The position numbers and the translations under genes are program-made. A stretch of DNA of 64,000 nucleotides from positions 1 through 64,000 of the forward strand of contig SVOW01000007.1 in assembly GCA_015066175.1 (NCBI GenBank), read 5' to 3'. The notes under the pieces are model-generated. The model saw only the letters and a program-made list of their open reading frames with translations. It was not told the DNA's origin and searched no databases. Position 1 is the stretch's first letter. Every line of letters starts with the position of its first letter. Source of the DNA: Oscillospiraceae bacterium. Lineage in GTDB: Bacteria > Bacillota > Clostridia > Oscillospirales > Acutalibacteraceae. Of this stretch, positions 51,654 to 60,384 are shown piece after piece.

Positions 51654-54032
51654 TCATTTCAGATCTTCAAGAATTTCAAGTAACTGATTTTTCAAAGCAT
51701 CATCTGATAGTTTTCTCACATGGGAAATCAGTTTATTTTTGTCTTTTATAAAATTCATCGGCAGATATATTTTTGTTTTTTTGCCATTTTTAGCATCATA
51801 CCTACTCAGAGCATTTATAAAACTTTTTTCCCTATCTTCGTTCTGAGTTGCAGTTATATTTTCAAGCACAATCTCAATGCTGTTTTCAATTTCTGTATAT
51901 CCTGTTGAAATTGTGTTTTCGTTTATTATTGAAAATTCCGTTTCTTTGCCGTCAACACAGACTGTGATTTTTTCCCATTTTGCAACATCACAGAATTCAA
52001 AGGTGTATTCCCTTTTTTCAGGCATAAACGGCTTGTTTTCTGCTCCTGATAAAGTTACTTTCAATGTTTTACTCTGTTCTTCCACATTGATTGTTGTTTC
52101 GCTGAATTCACCATTTCTGAACGCCAGTGTTTCTCCGTCATCTTCATAGAGAGTGAAGGTATTGTTGCCTCTGTAAATTTCAAGTTTGAGCTTTTCGGGA
52201 TTGCTGATTGAATTGCCTTCATCAAGTGACATAGGAATCACTGCGCCCTCTTTTGCTAACACAGGCATTTCTTCAAGGAAAGAATTGAAACGGATTTTTT
52301 TGCCGCCTTCATAAATTTTTCCGTTGAAAATATTTGTCCATCTGCCTTCAGGGAGATATGCTTCGCTCAGGGCAGTGTGTGTTGTTTTACTGCATGGCTC
52401 AGTAACAGGGCACACAAAAAGTTCTGAGCCGAACATGAAACCGTTTTTGTGGGAATAGGCTTCTTTTTCTTCAGGAGAAATATAATAAACAGGTTCACAG
52501 AGTGCTCTTCCCTCTTTGTTTGAACGGCGGTTCATAGAATAAATATAAGGAATAAGGCTGTGTCTTAATCTCATAAAATCAGACACAATATTTTCAGCCT
52601 GTTTGCAGTAATTCCACGGCTCTTTTCCGCTTAATGCATTATTTGTGGAATGCAAACGAAGAATAGGAGAAAACACACCTAACTGCACCCAACGGGTGTA
52701 CATTTCATAATCGTGATTACCTCTGCAATGTCCGCCTATATCATGGCTCCACCATGTGTAACCGCAGTTTGTTGCATTTGAAGTGAAATAAGGCTGAAAA
52801 TCAAGAGCAGACCAACTCATATGAGTGTCGCCTGAAAAGCCAAGAGGATATCTGTGAGAGCCGATTCCTGCGTATCGCGACAGAATCAACGGTCTTTTTC
52901 CCTCTCGCATTGAATCAAGATAATGGAAATGATTCAGTGCCCACAAAGGGTCAAGCCCGGGAGTCTTTGTTTTTTTGCCCTGCTGCCAGTCAATCCACCA
53001 GAAATCAACGCCGTTTTCTTCATAAGGATGATGTAGAATATCAAAATAAGCATTCACAAACCTGGGGTCTGTTATGTCAAAATCGATTCTCTCCCCTGTT
53101 TTTGGGTCTTTATCCATGGCTTTTGCCATATCTTCATACATATCTTCAAAGCTTCTTACACCGTTTGCGGGGTGCAGATTAACCGTTGTTTTAAGACCCA
53201 TTGAATGGAGTGTATTGAGAAATCTTTTATAGTCCGGGAACAAATCTGTATTCCAGCTGTAGCCTGTCCAGCCATCCATTACAATATAGTAATCACCCCA
53301 TTTTGCATTGAATTCAGGGAATTGCTTTCTGATATTAACCCAATGCCAGTCCATATCAATTGTGGCAACAGTAAGAGGAATATTTTTCTTTTTGAATTCA
53401 AGCATCAGATTGATATAGCTTTCCTCACTGTATGCATGGTATCTGCTCCACCAGTTACCTAAAGCATATCTGGGAATAAGAGGAGATTCTCCGCAAAGAG
53501 CAAAAAGTGCTTTCACAGCTTCTGTATATTTGTGGCCATAGCAAAAAACATATATATCCTTTGCCTCGCCTTCACGGGGTATAATTTCGCCGTTTTCAGC
53601 AATTACAAGTGATTTGCTGTCGTCAACTACTGCCGCACCGTCAAGAGATATAACTCCGTCACGCAATCTTACAGCACCTTTTGCCTGGTCAAGAGTTCTT
53701 GCAGTACCTTTAAGATTCTTTTTATTATCGCACTTTGAAGTAAAGCCGTCACGTTTTGCCCACACAGGCTTTCCTTTTGAAATGTCAACACAGAATTCTG
53801 CTTCGTCTGTTTTTATTGTAACTTTGTTACCCTTCTTTTCAGATGTGAAATTCACCTTTCCGTGATTTCTTATCCAGAAACTTTGTGTCGGCTTATCGCA
53901 GAAAGCACCTTTTTCAATTCTGATAACACCGGGCAGAAGCACACTGATTCTCGTGTCATTAAAAGTGAGAATATTATCTTTATTCGCTTCTGACTCAACC
54001 GAAAAAATAAAATGTGAATTAAGTTTACTCAT
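51654..54032 (-). CDS. GH31 alpha-glycosidase
   Basis: This 792-residue enzyme belongs to glycoside hydrolase family 31. The N-terminal beta domain is followed by the barrel with PLTVATIDMDWHWVN, the nucleophile Asp in GVDFWWIDWQQG (about residue 345), RPLILSRYAGIGSHRYPLGFSGD with the acid/base Asp about residue 400, and WWSHDIGGHCRG. The C-terminal half has the usual beta domains and a short helical tail. There is no signal peptide, so it acts inside the cell on an imported alpha-linked sugar. It follows a GPH transporter and a TetR regulator on the same strand, which suggests one catabolic unit. A terminator lies between the transporter and this gene. Confidence 0.9.
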   Translation of the reverse strand: MSKLNSHFIFSVESEANKDNILTFNDTRISVLLPGVIRIEKGAFCDKPTQSFWIRNHGKVNFTSEKKGNKVTIKTDEAEFCVDISKGKPVWAKRDGFTSKCDNKKNLKGTARTLDQAKGAVRLRDGVISLDGAAVVDDSKSLVIAENGEIIPREGEAKDIYVFCYGHKYTEAVKALFALCGESPLIPRYALGNWWSRYHAYSEESYINLMLEFKKKNIPLTVATIDMDWHWVNIRKQFPEFNAKWGDYYIVMDGWTGYSWNTDLFPDYKRFLNTLHSMGLKTTVNLHPANGVRSFEDMYEDMAKAMDKDPKTGERIDFDITDPRFVNAYFDILHHPYEENGVDFWWIDWQQGKKTKTPGLDPLWALNHFHYLDSMREGKRPLILSRYAGIGSHRYPLGFSGDTHMSWSALDFQPYFTSNATNCGYTWWSHDIGGHCRGNHDYEMYTRWVQLGVFSPILRLHSTNNALSGKEPWNYCKQAENIVSDFMRLRHSLIPYIYSMNRRSNKEGRALCEPVYYISPEEKEAYSHKNGFMFGSELFVCPVTEPCSKTTHTALSEAYLPEGRWTNIFNGKIYEGGKKIRFNSFLEEMPVLAKEGAVIPMSLDEGNSISNPEKLKLEIYRGNNTFTLYEDDGETLAFRNGEFSETTINVEEQSKTLKVTLSGAENKPFMPEKREYTFEFCDVAKWEKITVCVDGKETEFSIINENTISTGYTEIENSIEIVLENITATQNEDREKSFINALSRYDAKNGKKTKIYLPMNFIKDKNKLISHVRKLSDDALKNQLLEILEDLK

Positions 54033-54052
54033 ACCAACACCACCATATTAAA

Positions 54053-54077
54053 AAAAGGCGGAAAAAATCCGCCTTTT
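54053..54077 (-). terminator. Terminator between GPH transporter and GH31
   Basis: AAAAGGCGGA and TCCGCCTTTT form a 10-bp perfect stem with a long T run on the minus strand. GH31 starts about 20 bases later with no promoter visible, so this is probably a partial terminator that lowers GH31 relative to the transporter. Confidence 0.8.
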
Positions 54078-54083
54078 AAAATT

Positions 54084-55688
54084 TTATTCTTCTGTTTCTT
54101 CTTCTTTTCTCTTTGCATCAATTTCAGCTTTAATCTTATCGTATTTTTCACCGTAAAGCCAATATTTTTTATTGTAGATGACATATCCCACAATAGTAAG
54201 CGGAATAGGTGTAAGGAACATAAATGCACGAAGAACTGTAAGACCATCTTTTGAAATGATGCTTTCATCTTCAGCAACCTTAACAAGGTTTTCTTCGCCA
54301 ACGCCATCCATTTCTGAAAGGTTTTTGTAAACAGTCTCGTCTTTAACAAGATATTTGTCATTTTCGTCTGTAAAGAGCTGAACGTTTGCAACAGCACCTG
54401 TTTCAGCATCAATAACAGGAAGGTCTGTAACTGTGGGAAGACCTGATACAGTGATACCGATACCAAGAATAAGTGATGCAATAGCACTTGCAAATTTAAG
54501 GATAAGTGTCTGCACACTGAACATAACGCTATCGCCACGTTTGCCTGTTTTCCATTCACCATAGTCAACGATGTCAGCAATCATAACTGTTGAACCGATC
54601 TGGTTAAGACCTGATGCAGTCATAAGGAATGCACCTGAAAGTGCAACGAGAACTGTGTTGAGCCAGTAAATCTTCATATCACCGTTACCGGGTTTGAGGA
54701 AGAAGAATACTGCGAAGAGAAGTATATAGCTGACAATACATGCAAGGAAACTCATACCATAGATTTTTTCACGGGGAAGTTTCTTAACAATCCAGCTGTA
54801 GAACATCATTGCAATACCCTGACCTGTACAAGCAATAACCCAGAAAAGAGTATAGCTGAATGCTTTGGGAAGATAGTCTGCACCGTCTTCGTAGCAGTAT
54901 GTATAGAGATAAAGAATCTGGTTAAGTGCGATTGTTGTACCTGTAAGGAAGAAAATGAGTGAACCTGCATATGCACGGAGCTGATCATTCTCTTTAAAAG
55001 TTGAAAGTATGTATTTCAGGCTGACGTTTTCGTGAGGAAGGTCAATCTTTTCACGCACGAACAATACTGTAGCAAGAAGGAATACAATAAGAACAAGGCC
55101 TGTTGCCATTCCGAGATACTGGTAAGCTTTCATCATACCCTGACTTGCAAACATAGGAAGAATGAATGATGTACCAAGCATACCAACAAGGAAACCGCCG
55201 AAACCGCCAACGAGTTTAGCCATTGAACTTGCTTTGTTTCTGTCGTCAGTTGTGTCTGCGATTGTGGGAAGCATTGTCCAGAAAGGAACGTCAAGAACTG
55301 TGAATGACATACCCCAGAGAACATAAGCACCAAGATAATAAACATATCTGAGTGCAACACTATCAAATGAAACAGGTGAGAACATTGCTACGATAACAAC
55401 CGCGTTTACAATTGCACCGGCAAGAACCCATGGACGATAGCGTCCGAAACGGCTTTTCTTTGTGTTGTTAACAAGTGTTGCGAGCATGGGGTCGTTAAAA
55501 GCATCCCAGAGTTTAGCAAGAACAAATGCTACTGTAAGTACCATAGGGTTAAGCCCCTGGTAAATACACAAGTAAACCAAGAAGAATGCATTTATGCAGT
55601 TGTTGCTAAATTCTCTGCCCAATGAACCGAGAGAATACGCAACAATTTCACCGATGGTGAGTTTGTTTGAACGTTTTTTAGTTTTCAT
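54084..55688 (-). CDS. GPH-family sugar:cation symporter, copy 4
   Basis: This 534-residue MFS transporter has the GPH motifs KLWDAFNDPMLATLVNNTKKSRFGRYRPW and IADIVDYGEWKTGKRGDSVMFS and about 12 membrane segments. An inserted loop near residues 430-490 (TDENDKYLVKDETVYKNLSEMDG) is unusual for the family. The second ATG (55688) is chosen because AGGAGG lies six bases upstream; the first ATG touches it. It belongs with the flanking TetR and GH31 genes, suggesting import of an alpha-glycoside. It is clearly distinct from the three clustered copies at the left end. Confidence 0.9.
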   Translation of the reverse strand: MKTKKRSNKLTIGEIVAYSLGSLGREFSNNCINAFFLVYLCIYQGLNPMVLTVAFVLAKLWDAFNDPMLATLVNNTKKSRFGRYRPWVLAGAIVNAVVIVAMFSPVSFDSVALRYVYYLGAYVLWGMSFTVLDVPFWTMLPTIADTTDDRNKASSMAKLVGGFGGFLVGMLGTSFILPMFASQGMMKAYQYLGMATGLVLIVFLLATVLFVREKIDLPHENVSLKYILSTFKENDQLRAYAGSLIFFLTGTTIALNQILYLYTYCYEDGADYLPKAFSYTLFWVIACTGQGIAMMFYSWIVKKLPREKIYGMSFLACIVSYILLFAVFFFLKPGNGDMKIYWLNTVLVALSGAFLMTASGLNQIGSTVMIADIVDYGEWKTGKRGDSVMFSVQTLILKFASAIASLILGIGITVSGLPTVTDLPVIDAETGAVANVQLFTDENDKYLVKDETVYKNLSEMDGVGEENLVKVAEDESIISKDGLTVLRAFMFLTPIPLTIVGYVIYNKKYWLYGEKYDKIKAEIDAKRKEEETEE

Positions 55689-55713
55689 CTTCATCCTCCT
55701 GAATAAAATATTG

Positions 55714-55726
55714 AACTTTAAAAGTT
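55714..55726. promoter_or_regulatory. Palindrome after the transporter -10 box, candidate operator
   Basis: AACTTTAAAAGTT is a perfect palindrome around a central A, just downstream of the -10 box. It may bind the adjacent TetR-type regulator. Confidence 0.4.
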
Positions 55727-55755
55727 AATATAACATATTTTTTAAAATATTACAA
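55727..55755 (-). promoter_or_regulatory. Promoter of GPH copy 4
   Basis: TTGTAA (55750-55755), a 17-base spacer and TATATT (55727-55732) on the minus strand. Confidence 0.6.
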
Positions 55756-55763
55756 TAATATTT
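55745..55763. promoter_or_regulatory. Palindrome over the transporter -35 box
   Basis: AAATATTA, CAA, TAATATTT: an 8-bp perfect inverted repeat covering the -35 box. It is AT-rich, so chance is a concern. Confidence 0.35.
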
Positions 55764-55769
55764 AAAAAA

Positions 55770-56357
55770 TTAATTATCAGCAATCACATTATTTTCCAGC
55801 AACGAAATGAGAAGTTCTTTTGTCTGTTTTTTGATTTCTTCAATAGGCGCTGATTCTTCTTTGCATTTTGTTACAAATCCCCAGAAACCATATGTGATAA
55901 AAGAAGAAATTCTGCTTACAGAAAACTTGTATGTAAGAAATCTGCCTTCTCTTTCAACACGATGCTCAACATATTTGTACAGATAATGATAAAAAGATGT
56001 ATTTATATATGAGCCATCACTGGGAAAAGTATTATTAAGAAAAGGAATTGTACACAAGCACAAGTCAAGAACACTTTCGAGCAGGTTGCAGAAGCTCTTA
56101 ACAGGGTCGCTGTCAGGATTATTTTTTTTCTGCAATTCTGCATATTGATTTCTTGCGGAAGCAAGATATTCCTGAAAAATAGAATCAAGCAATTCATATT
56201 TATCAGCAAAATGGGTATAGAAAGTAATTCTGCTTGTTGCTGATCTTTCGCAAATTTCTTTTACGGTAATTTGCTCAAAAGATTTTTCATCCAACAATTC
56301 AAGAAGCGTGTTTTTTAGATTCTTTTTTGTTTTTAAAATGCGCTTATCTTCACTCAT
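55770..56357 (-). CDS. TetR/AcrR-family transcription regulator
   Basis: This 195-residue regulator has the TetR helix-turn-helix: LKNTLLELLDEKSFEQITVKEICERSATSRITFYTHFADKYELLDSIF (split motif, residues about 15-60). The C-terminal ligand domain has no recognised family. It precedes a GPH transporter and GH31 on the same strand, so it may sense the imported sugar or a product. A perfect inverted repeat TGTATAA-4-TTATACA lies 22-39 bases upstream of its start and could be its own operator. TetR members usually act as repressors. Confidence 0.88.
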   Translation of the reverse strand: MSEDKRILKTKKNLKNTLLELLDEKSFEQITVKEICERSATSRITFYTHFADKYELLDSIFQEYLASARNQYAELQKKNNPDSDPVKSFCNLLESVLDLCLCTIPFLNNTFPSDGSYINTSFYHYLYKYVEHRVEREGRFLTYKFSVSRISSFITYGFWGFVTKCKEESAPIEEIKKQTKELLISLLENNVIADN

Positions 56358-56378
56358 ATTTACATCTTTCCTTAAAAT

Positions 56379-56396
56379 TGTATAATTATTTATACA
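56379..56396. promoter_or_regulatory. Inverted repeat upstream of tetR, candidate operator
   Basis: TGTATAA, TTAT, TTATACA: a 7-bp perfect inverted repeat in the tetR leader, in a typical place for self-repression. Confidence 0.45.
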
Positions 56397-56413
56397 GATT
56401 TTATTTTATGTAT

Positions 56414-56442
56414 TTGTTACTTTACAAACCATATCGTATAAT
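56414..56442 (+). promoter_or_regulatory. Promoter of the DegV gene
   Basis: TTGTTA (56414-56419), a 17-base spacer and TATAAT (56437-56442). Confidence 0.6.
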
Positions 56443-56516
56443 ATTATATCAAGTGTGCACTTTTATGTCAAGAAATAAAAGCGCATCAGACAGAGAATTC
56501 CAGAGGTGAATTTATT

Positions 56517-57404
56517 ATGGCAGATTACATTTTAAGCTGTTGTTCAACAGCAGACCTGACTGAAGAGCATTTTGAAAAAAGAAACATCAGTTATATATGC
56601 TTCCATTTTATGCTCGATGGCAAACAATACAACGATGATTTAGGCAAAACCATTCCTTTTGATGAGTTTTATAAGGCTATGGCAAACGGTGCTGAAACAT
56701 CAACTTCACAGGTTAATGTAGATGAGTATATCGAATACTTCACTCCCTTTCTTGAAGCAGGAAAAGATATTATTCATGTGAGCCTTTCAAGCGGTATTTC
56801 AGGTACATTCAACTCTGCCAATATTGCAAAAACAGAACTTCAGGAAAAATACCCTGACAGAAAAATTTATATTGTCGACTCACTCGGTGCATCAGCAGGT
56901 TATGGTCTGCTTGTAGATAAAATGGCTGACCTTCGTGATGAAGGCATGGGAATTGACGAACTTTATAATTGGGTTGAAAACAACAAGCTCAATCTTCACC
57001 ATTGGTTTTTCTCAACTGACCTTACTTTCTTCGTAAAGGGTGGCCGAGTTTCTAAAGTTTCAGGCTGGTTCGGCACAGTTCTTAAAATTTGCCCCCTGCT
57101 TGATATGGATAACAACGGTAAACTTATTCCCAGATTCAAAATAAGAGAAAAGAAAAGAGTTATCGTTGAAATCGTTAATAAAATGGAACAGTTTGCTCAG
57201 GGCGGACTTGATTACAACGGAAAATGCTTTATTTCAAATTCCGGCTGCTATGAAGATGCAAGAGCAGTTGCTGACCTGGTTGAACAGCGTTTCAAGAAGC
57301 TTGACGGAAAAGTTCAGATTACAAGCGTGGGCACAACAATCGGCTCACACACAGGTCCCGGCACAGTTGCTTTGTTCTTCTGGGGCAGCGAAAGAAAAGA
57401 ATAA
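56517..57404 (+). CDS. DegV family fatty-acid-binding protein
   Basis: This 295-residue protein belongs to the DegV family. It shows ILSCCSTADLTEEHFEKRNI at the start, TSTSQVNVDEYIEYFTPF, IHVSLSSGISGTFNSANIA, VDSLGASAGYGLLVDKM and the C-terminal VGTTIGSHTGPGTVALFFWG. DegV proteins (also called FakB) bind a fatty acid and present it to the kinase FakA for phosphorylation, feeding exogenous fatty acids into phospholipids. No FakA gene is in the window. It stands alone, with GAGGTGA before the ATG and a strong terminator after it. Confidence 0.93.
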   Translation: MADYILSCCSTADLTEEHFEKRNISYICFHFMLDGKQYNDDLGKTIPFDEFYKAMANGAETSTSQVNVDEYIEYFTPFLEAGKDIIHVSLSSGISGTFNSANIAKTELQEKYPDRKIYIVDSLGASAGYGLLVDKMADLRDEGMGIDELYNWVENNKLNLHHWFFSTDLTFFVKGGRVSKVSGWFGTVLKICPLLDMDNNGKLIPRFKIREKKRVIVEIVNKMEQFAQGGLDYNGKCFISNSGCYEDARAVADLVEQRFKKLDGKVQITSVGTTIGSHTGPGTVALFFWGSERKE

Positions 57405-57415
57405 TAAAACATTCC

Positions 57416-57437
57416 GACGGCATCAAACGATGCCGTC
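57416..57437 (+). terminator. Terminator after the DegV gene
   Basis: GACGGCATC and GATGCCGTC form a 9-bp perfect stem with a 4-base loop, followed by ATTTTTT. Confidence 0.9.
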
Positions 57438-57503
57438 ATTTTTTCCTTTACATACAGCTAAAATAAAACATCAAAAAAATTTAAAAAATTTTACAAAAAA
57501 GTG

Positions 57504-57532
57504 TTGACAAACAGATATTACTCTGCTATAAT
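57504..57532 (+). promoter_or_regulatory. tRNA-Leu promoter
   Basis: TTGACA (57504-57509), a 17-base spacer and TATAAT (57527-57532): a full consensus promoter 12 bases before the tRNA. Confidence 0.92.
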
Positions 57533-57544
57533 ATCTTTCGTTGA

Positions 57545-57628
57545 GCGAGAGTGGCGGAATCGGCAGACGCGCACGTTTGAGGGGCGTGTGGTAATCCCGT
57601 ACGGGTTCAAGTCCCGTCTCTCGCACCA
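57545..57628 (+). tRNA. tRNA-Leu, anticodon GAG
   Basis: This 84-base gene includes an encoded CCA. The acceptor stem GCGAGAG pairs with CTCTCGC. D arm, anticodon loop TTGAGGG (anticodon GAG, reading CUU and CUC), a long variable arm typical of Leu, and T arm GGGTTCAAGTCCC are all present. Confidence 0.95.
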
Positions 57629-57632
57629 GGAT

Positions 57633-57660
57633 AACAGTTGGAACTTATGTTTCAACTGTT
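57633..57660 (+). terminator. tRNA-Leu terminator, copy A
   Basis: AACAGTTGGAAC and GTTTCAACTGTT form a 12-bp stem (one G-T) with loop TTAT, followed by A and seven T. An identical copy lies at 57783-57810. Confidence 0.88.
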
Positions 57661-57684
57661 ATTTTTTTATTCATTAAAACTTAT

Positions 57685-57766
57685 CGGGACTTGGAACCCC
57701 ATCGGCGAAGCCGATTTCGATCGTTGCCGTTGACGGCAAAGCGTAAGCGAGCGCCGTCAAGTCCCG
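57685..57766. repeat. Branched palindrome with inverted T-arm sequence
   Basis: The outer stem CGGGACTTG / CAAGTCCCG encloses two inner hairpins: ATCGGC-GAA-GCCGAT and GACGGC...GCCGTC. CGGGACTTG is the reverse complement of the tRNA T-arm strand CAAGTCCCG. A second copy lies at 57835-57916. Confidence 0.8.
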
Positions 57767-57931
57767 TCTCTCGCACCAGGATAACAGTTGGAACTTATGT
57801 TTCAACTGTTATTTTTTTATTCATTAAAACTTATCGGGACTTGGAACCCCATCGGCGAAGCCGATTTTGATCGTTGCCGTTGACGGCAAAGCGTAAGCGA
57901 GCGCCGTCAAGTCCCGTCTCTCGCACCAGGT

Positions 57932-57959
57932 AACCACTGAAACTTCGGTTTCGGTGGTT
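57932..57959 (+). terminator. Terminator B after the last tRNA tail
   Basis: AACCACTGAAAC, loop TTCG, GTTTCGGTGGTT: a 12-bp perfect stem with a UUCG tetraloop and a T run. It differs in sequence from the two copies of terminator A and may be the original tRNA terminator. Confidence 0.85.
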
Positions 57960-57983
57960 ATTTTTTTATTTTTAAAAATTTCA

Positions 57984-58016
57984 GCCGGTTGCAGACTGTT
58001 CAGGTCTGCAACCGGC
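57984..58016 (-). terminator. Terminator of the GH3 gene
   Basis: GCCGGTTGCAGAC and GTCTGCAACCGGC form a 13-bp perfect stem. On the minus strand it is followed by TGAAATTTTT. Confidence 0.75.
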
Positions 58017-58050
58017 TTCGGTTTGTTATATCATTATAAATTCAGGAGCA

Positions 58051-60240
58051 TTACTCTGATTCAATCAGCTTTTTGTCACGCACCTTAAGCTCAAAGGTTT
58101 TATGTATATCCATACAGGATGTGCCCACTGAAACTGTGTAATCTCCGTTATACATACCTAAAGACATACGGCGGTCATAATAGCAGAAAGCATCGTTGGG
58201 AACGATGATATCAAGTTCTGCTTTTTCATTCTTTTTCAGTTCAACACGCTTATATGCTTTAAGTTCTTTAACAGGCATTACAACGTCACAGTTTATGCCT
58301 GTCAGATAAATCTGCACAACTTCTGCACCATCATACTCGCCCGTATTTTCAACAGTAAGCTTTATGTTCAGGCTGTCGCCGTTATTGACGCATTCAAAAT
58401 TATCAAGTGCAAACGTGGTATAGCTCAGACCGTAGCCAAAGGGATAGAGTGGAGAACCATCGTTTTCAATATAACCATATCCTCTGCCTGACGGTTTTAC
58501 TGAATAGAAAAGAGGAACCTGCCCCACTGTTCTGGGGAATGTTATGGGAAGCTTGCCACTCGGACTGATTTCGCCGAAAAGAAGCTCGCATATTGCCTGC
58601 GCGCCCTGTTCACCGGGGAACCATGCCTCCAGCACAGCACCGCATCCGTCAAGCCAGCTGCTCATATCTATTGGCGAGCCATTGAGCAGAACAACTGCAG
58701 AATTGGAATTTGCCGCAGTCATCCTGCGGATACTTTCTTCCTGGTCAGTTTTAACTTCCATTTCAATTTTGCCGACAATTGTGGCGTTTTCATCTTTTTG
58801 CACAGTGCGTGTTACACCGGGCAGACGTATATCAGAGCGATCAAGTCCCTCACCCTCAACAAGGGCCGTCATATATACCGCAGCATCACATTCTGCGGCA
58901 ATTGTTTCAATATCTTCATCATCAGCAAAAACAACCTCTGCAAATCCTTCAAGATATTCACGCAGATATTCAAGAGGTGTTTTTGCATCATCTGCAGTCC
59001 ACTCAACCTCAAACGGACCTGAATAGTTTTTGCCTACAGGGAACTCGTTTGCGCCCATGCCAAACACAGCCAGCTTTTTGATTTTGTTTTTATCAAAGGG
59101 CAAAACGCTCTCATTCTTCAAAAGCACCATAGACCTGCGTGCTGTTTCAAGTGCCAGAGCTTTATGTTCATCGCAACGTACAAGTTTTTGCGCTTCATCT
59201 CTGTCAGCAAAAGGCTTATCCATAAGGCCGATGCTGAATTTTGCAGTAAGCACACGCATAAGTGCGCGGTCAATATCCGCCTCATTAATCCAGCCCTCGT
59301 TGTAAGCAATCATCAAATCGTCATAAGAATTCTGCGGCAGATCAACGTCCATGCCTGCTTTCAGGCTTTCTGCCTGCGCTTTCCATTCAACGTCATAGAG
59401 CCTGTGTGCCTCCCATACACCTTCAACCGAATTGTAATCTGACACAACAAAGCCTTCAAAGCCCCATTCGCCACGCAGAATATCGGTAAGCAAACGCTCA
59501 TTGCATGTGCAAGGAACACCATCCCAGCTGTTGTATGCCGCCATAATTGACATTGCACCGCCACGCTTGATGCACTCTTCAAAGGGTTTGAGATAAACCT
59601 CACGCATAGTACGCTCGCTTGTATCAGACACGTTGGAGTCTCTGCCACCATAGGAATAGTTATCCGCATAGTGCTTGGGGGTTGCAATAACACCATTTTT
59701 TTGCAGACCTTTACAGATTGCAACGCCTGCGTTTGAGCTGAGAAGAACATCCTCGCCGAAGCTTTCAATCGTTCTGCCCCAACGGCAGTCACGCACAATA
59801 TTGACAACGGGAGTAAGTGCCTGTCTGACACCGACTACTGCACACTCCTTGCCTATAACGTCGCCTATTTTTTCAACAAGCTCATCATCAAACATTGACG
59901 CCATGCCTATCGGCTGAGGGAAGCAGGTTGCCATGCCCCACTGTGCACCGTGAAGTGCCTCCGCATGCTCAATAGGAGGAATGGATTGAGAGTTCTGCGC
60001 CATACTCAACCTTATGTCACGGTTTATTGCATCGGTGACCTCTGCAGGAGAAACAGGCTCACCTCTATGCTCATGCAAAAAGTGACCGGGATTGCGGAAA
60101 TTGCCGAATTTATAAAGTCGTCTTTCCTCGTAGTCCTCACGAATAGGATAAAGCATCTGGCAGGAAAGCTGACAAATCTTTTCTTCAAGCGTAAGTTTTG
60201 CAAGCAATTCTTCTGCTCTCTGAGCAGGTGTTTTGTTCAT
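58051..60240 (-). CDS. GH3 beta-glycosidase
   Basis: This 729-residue enzyme belongs to glycoside hydrolase family 3 with the usual three domains. The N-terminal barrel shows EHAEALHGAQWGMATCFPQPIGMAS, TPVVNIVRDCRWGRTIESFGED, ATPKHYADNYSYGGRDSN and the nucleophile Asp in GFVVSDYNSVEG (about residue 265). The alpha/beta sandwich includes VLLNGSPIDMSSWLDGCGAVLEAWFPGEQGA, and a C-terminal fibronectin-like domain follows (YPFGYGLSYTTFAL). There is no signal peptide, so it is intracellular. It acts on beta-linked glucose, xylose or similar; the exact sugar is unknown. Its promoter is at 60291-60319. The GPH transporter upstream on the same strand probably supplies substrate. Confidence 0.92.
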   Translation of the reverse strand: MNKTPAQRAEELLAKLTLEEKICQLSCQMLYPIREDYEERRLYKFGNFRNPGHFLHEHRGEPVSPAEVTDAINRDIRLSMAQNSQSIPPIEHAEALHGAQWGMATCFPQPIGMASMFDDELVEKIGDVIGKECAVVGVRQALTPVVNIVRDCRWGRTIESFGEDVLLSSNAGVAICKGLQKNGVIATPKHYADNYSYGGRDSNVSDTSERTMREVYLKPFEECIKRGGAMSIMAAYNSWDGVPCTCNERLLTDILRGEWGFEGFVVSDYNSVEGVWEAHRLYDVEWKAQAESLKAGMDVDLPQNSYDDLMIAYNEGWINEADIDRALMRVLTAKFSIGLMDKPFADRDEAQKLVRCDEHKALALETARRSMVLLKNESVLPFDKNKIKKLAVFGMGANEFPVGKNYSGPFEVEWTADDAKTPLEYLREYLEGFAEVVFADDEDIETIAAECDAAVYMTALVEGEGLDRSDIRLPGVTRTVQKDENATIVGKIEMEVKTDQEESIRRMTAANSNSAVVLLNGSPIDMSSWLDGCGAVLEAWFPGEQGAQAICELLFGEISPSGKLPITFPRTVGQVPLFYSVKPSGRGYGYIENDGSPLYPFGYGLSYTTFALDNFECVNNGDSLNIKLTVENTGEYDGAEVVQIYLTGINCDVVMPVKELKAYKRVELKKNEKAELDIIVPNDAFCYYDRRMSLGMYNGDYTVSVGTSCMDIHKTFELKVRDKKLIESE

Positions 60241-60290
60241 AAAACCATCCCCTATTTATCGTAACTTTAAATACAACAAATGATACTATT

Positions 60291-60319
60291 ATAATAATAC
60301 TTGCCACTGATTAAGTCAA
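60291..60319 (-). promoter_or_regulatory. Promoter of the GH3 gene
   Basis: TTGACT (60314-60319), a 17-base spacer and TATTAT (60291-60296) on the minus strand. Confidence 0.7.
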
Positions 60320-60340
60320 TATGTCATTTTTCATAACAAA

Positions 60341-60368
60341 AAGGACGATATCAGCTGATACCGTCCTT
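60341..60368 (-). terminator. Terminator of GPH copy 5
   Basis: AAGGACG ... CGTCCTT with an inner TATCAGCTGATA palindrome, followed by TTTTTG on the minus strand. Confidence 0.8.
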
Positions 60369-60384
60369 ACAAATCTTTTATTTA

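Larger units (their letters stand above)
57607..57930 (+). repeat. Tandem 150-bp units carrying tRNA-Leu 3' ends
   Basis: The 24-base end of the tRNA, from the T loop through CCA and GG, occurs three times at exact 150-base steps: 57607-57630 (in the tRNA), 57757-57780 and 57907-57930. The two 150-bp units (57629-57778, 57779-57928) differ at a single base (57718/57868). Each unit contains a hairpin plus T run, then a branched palindrome, then the tRNA end. Confidence 0.95.

Noticed and set aside
57685-57766. A second, complete tRNA gene in the 150-bp unit
   Set aside because: Only the T-arm half and acceptor 3' strand are present; no matching 5' acceptor strand, D arm or anticodon loop could be found.
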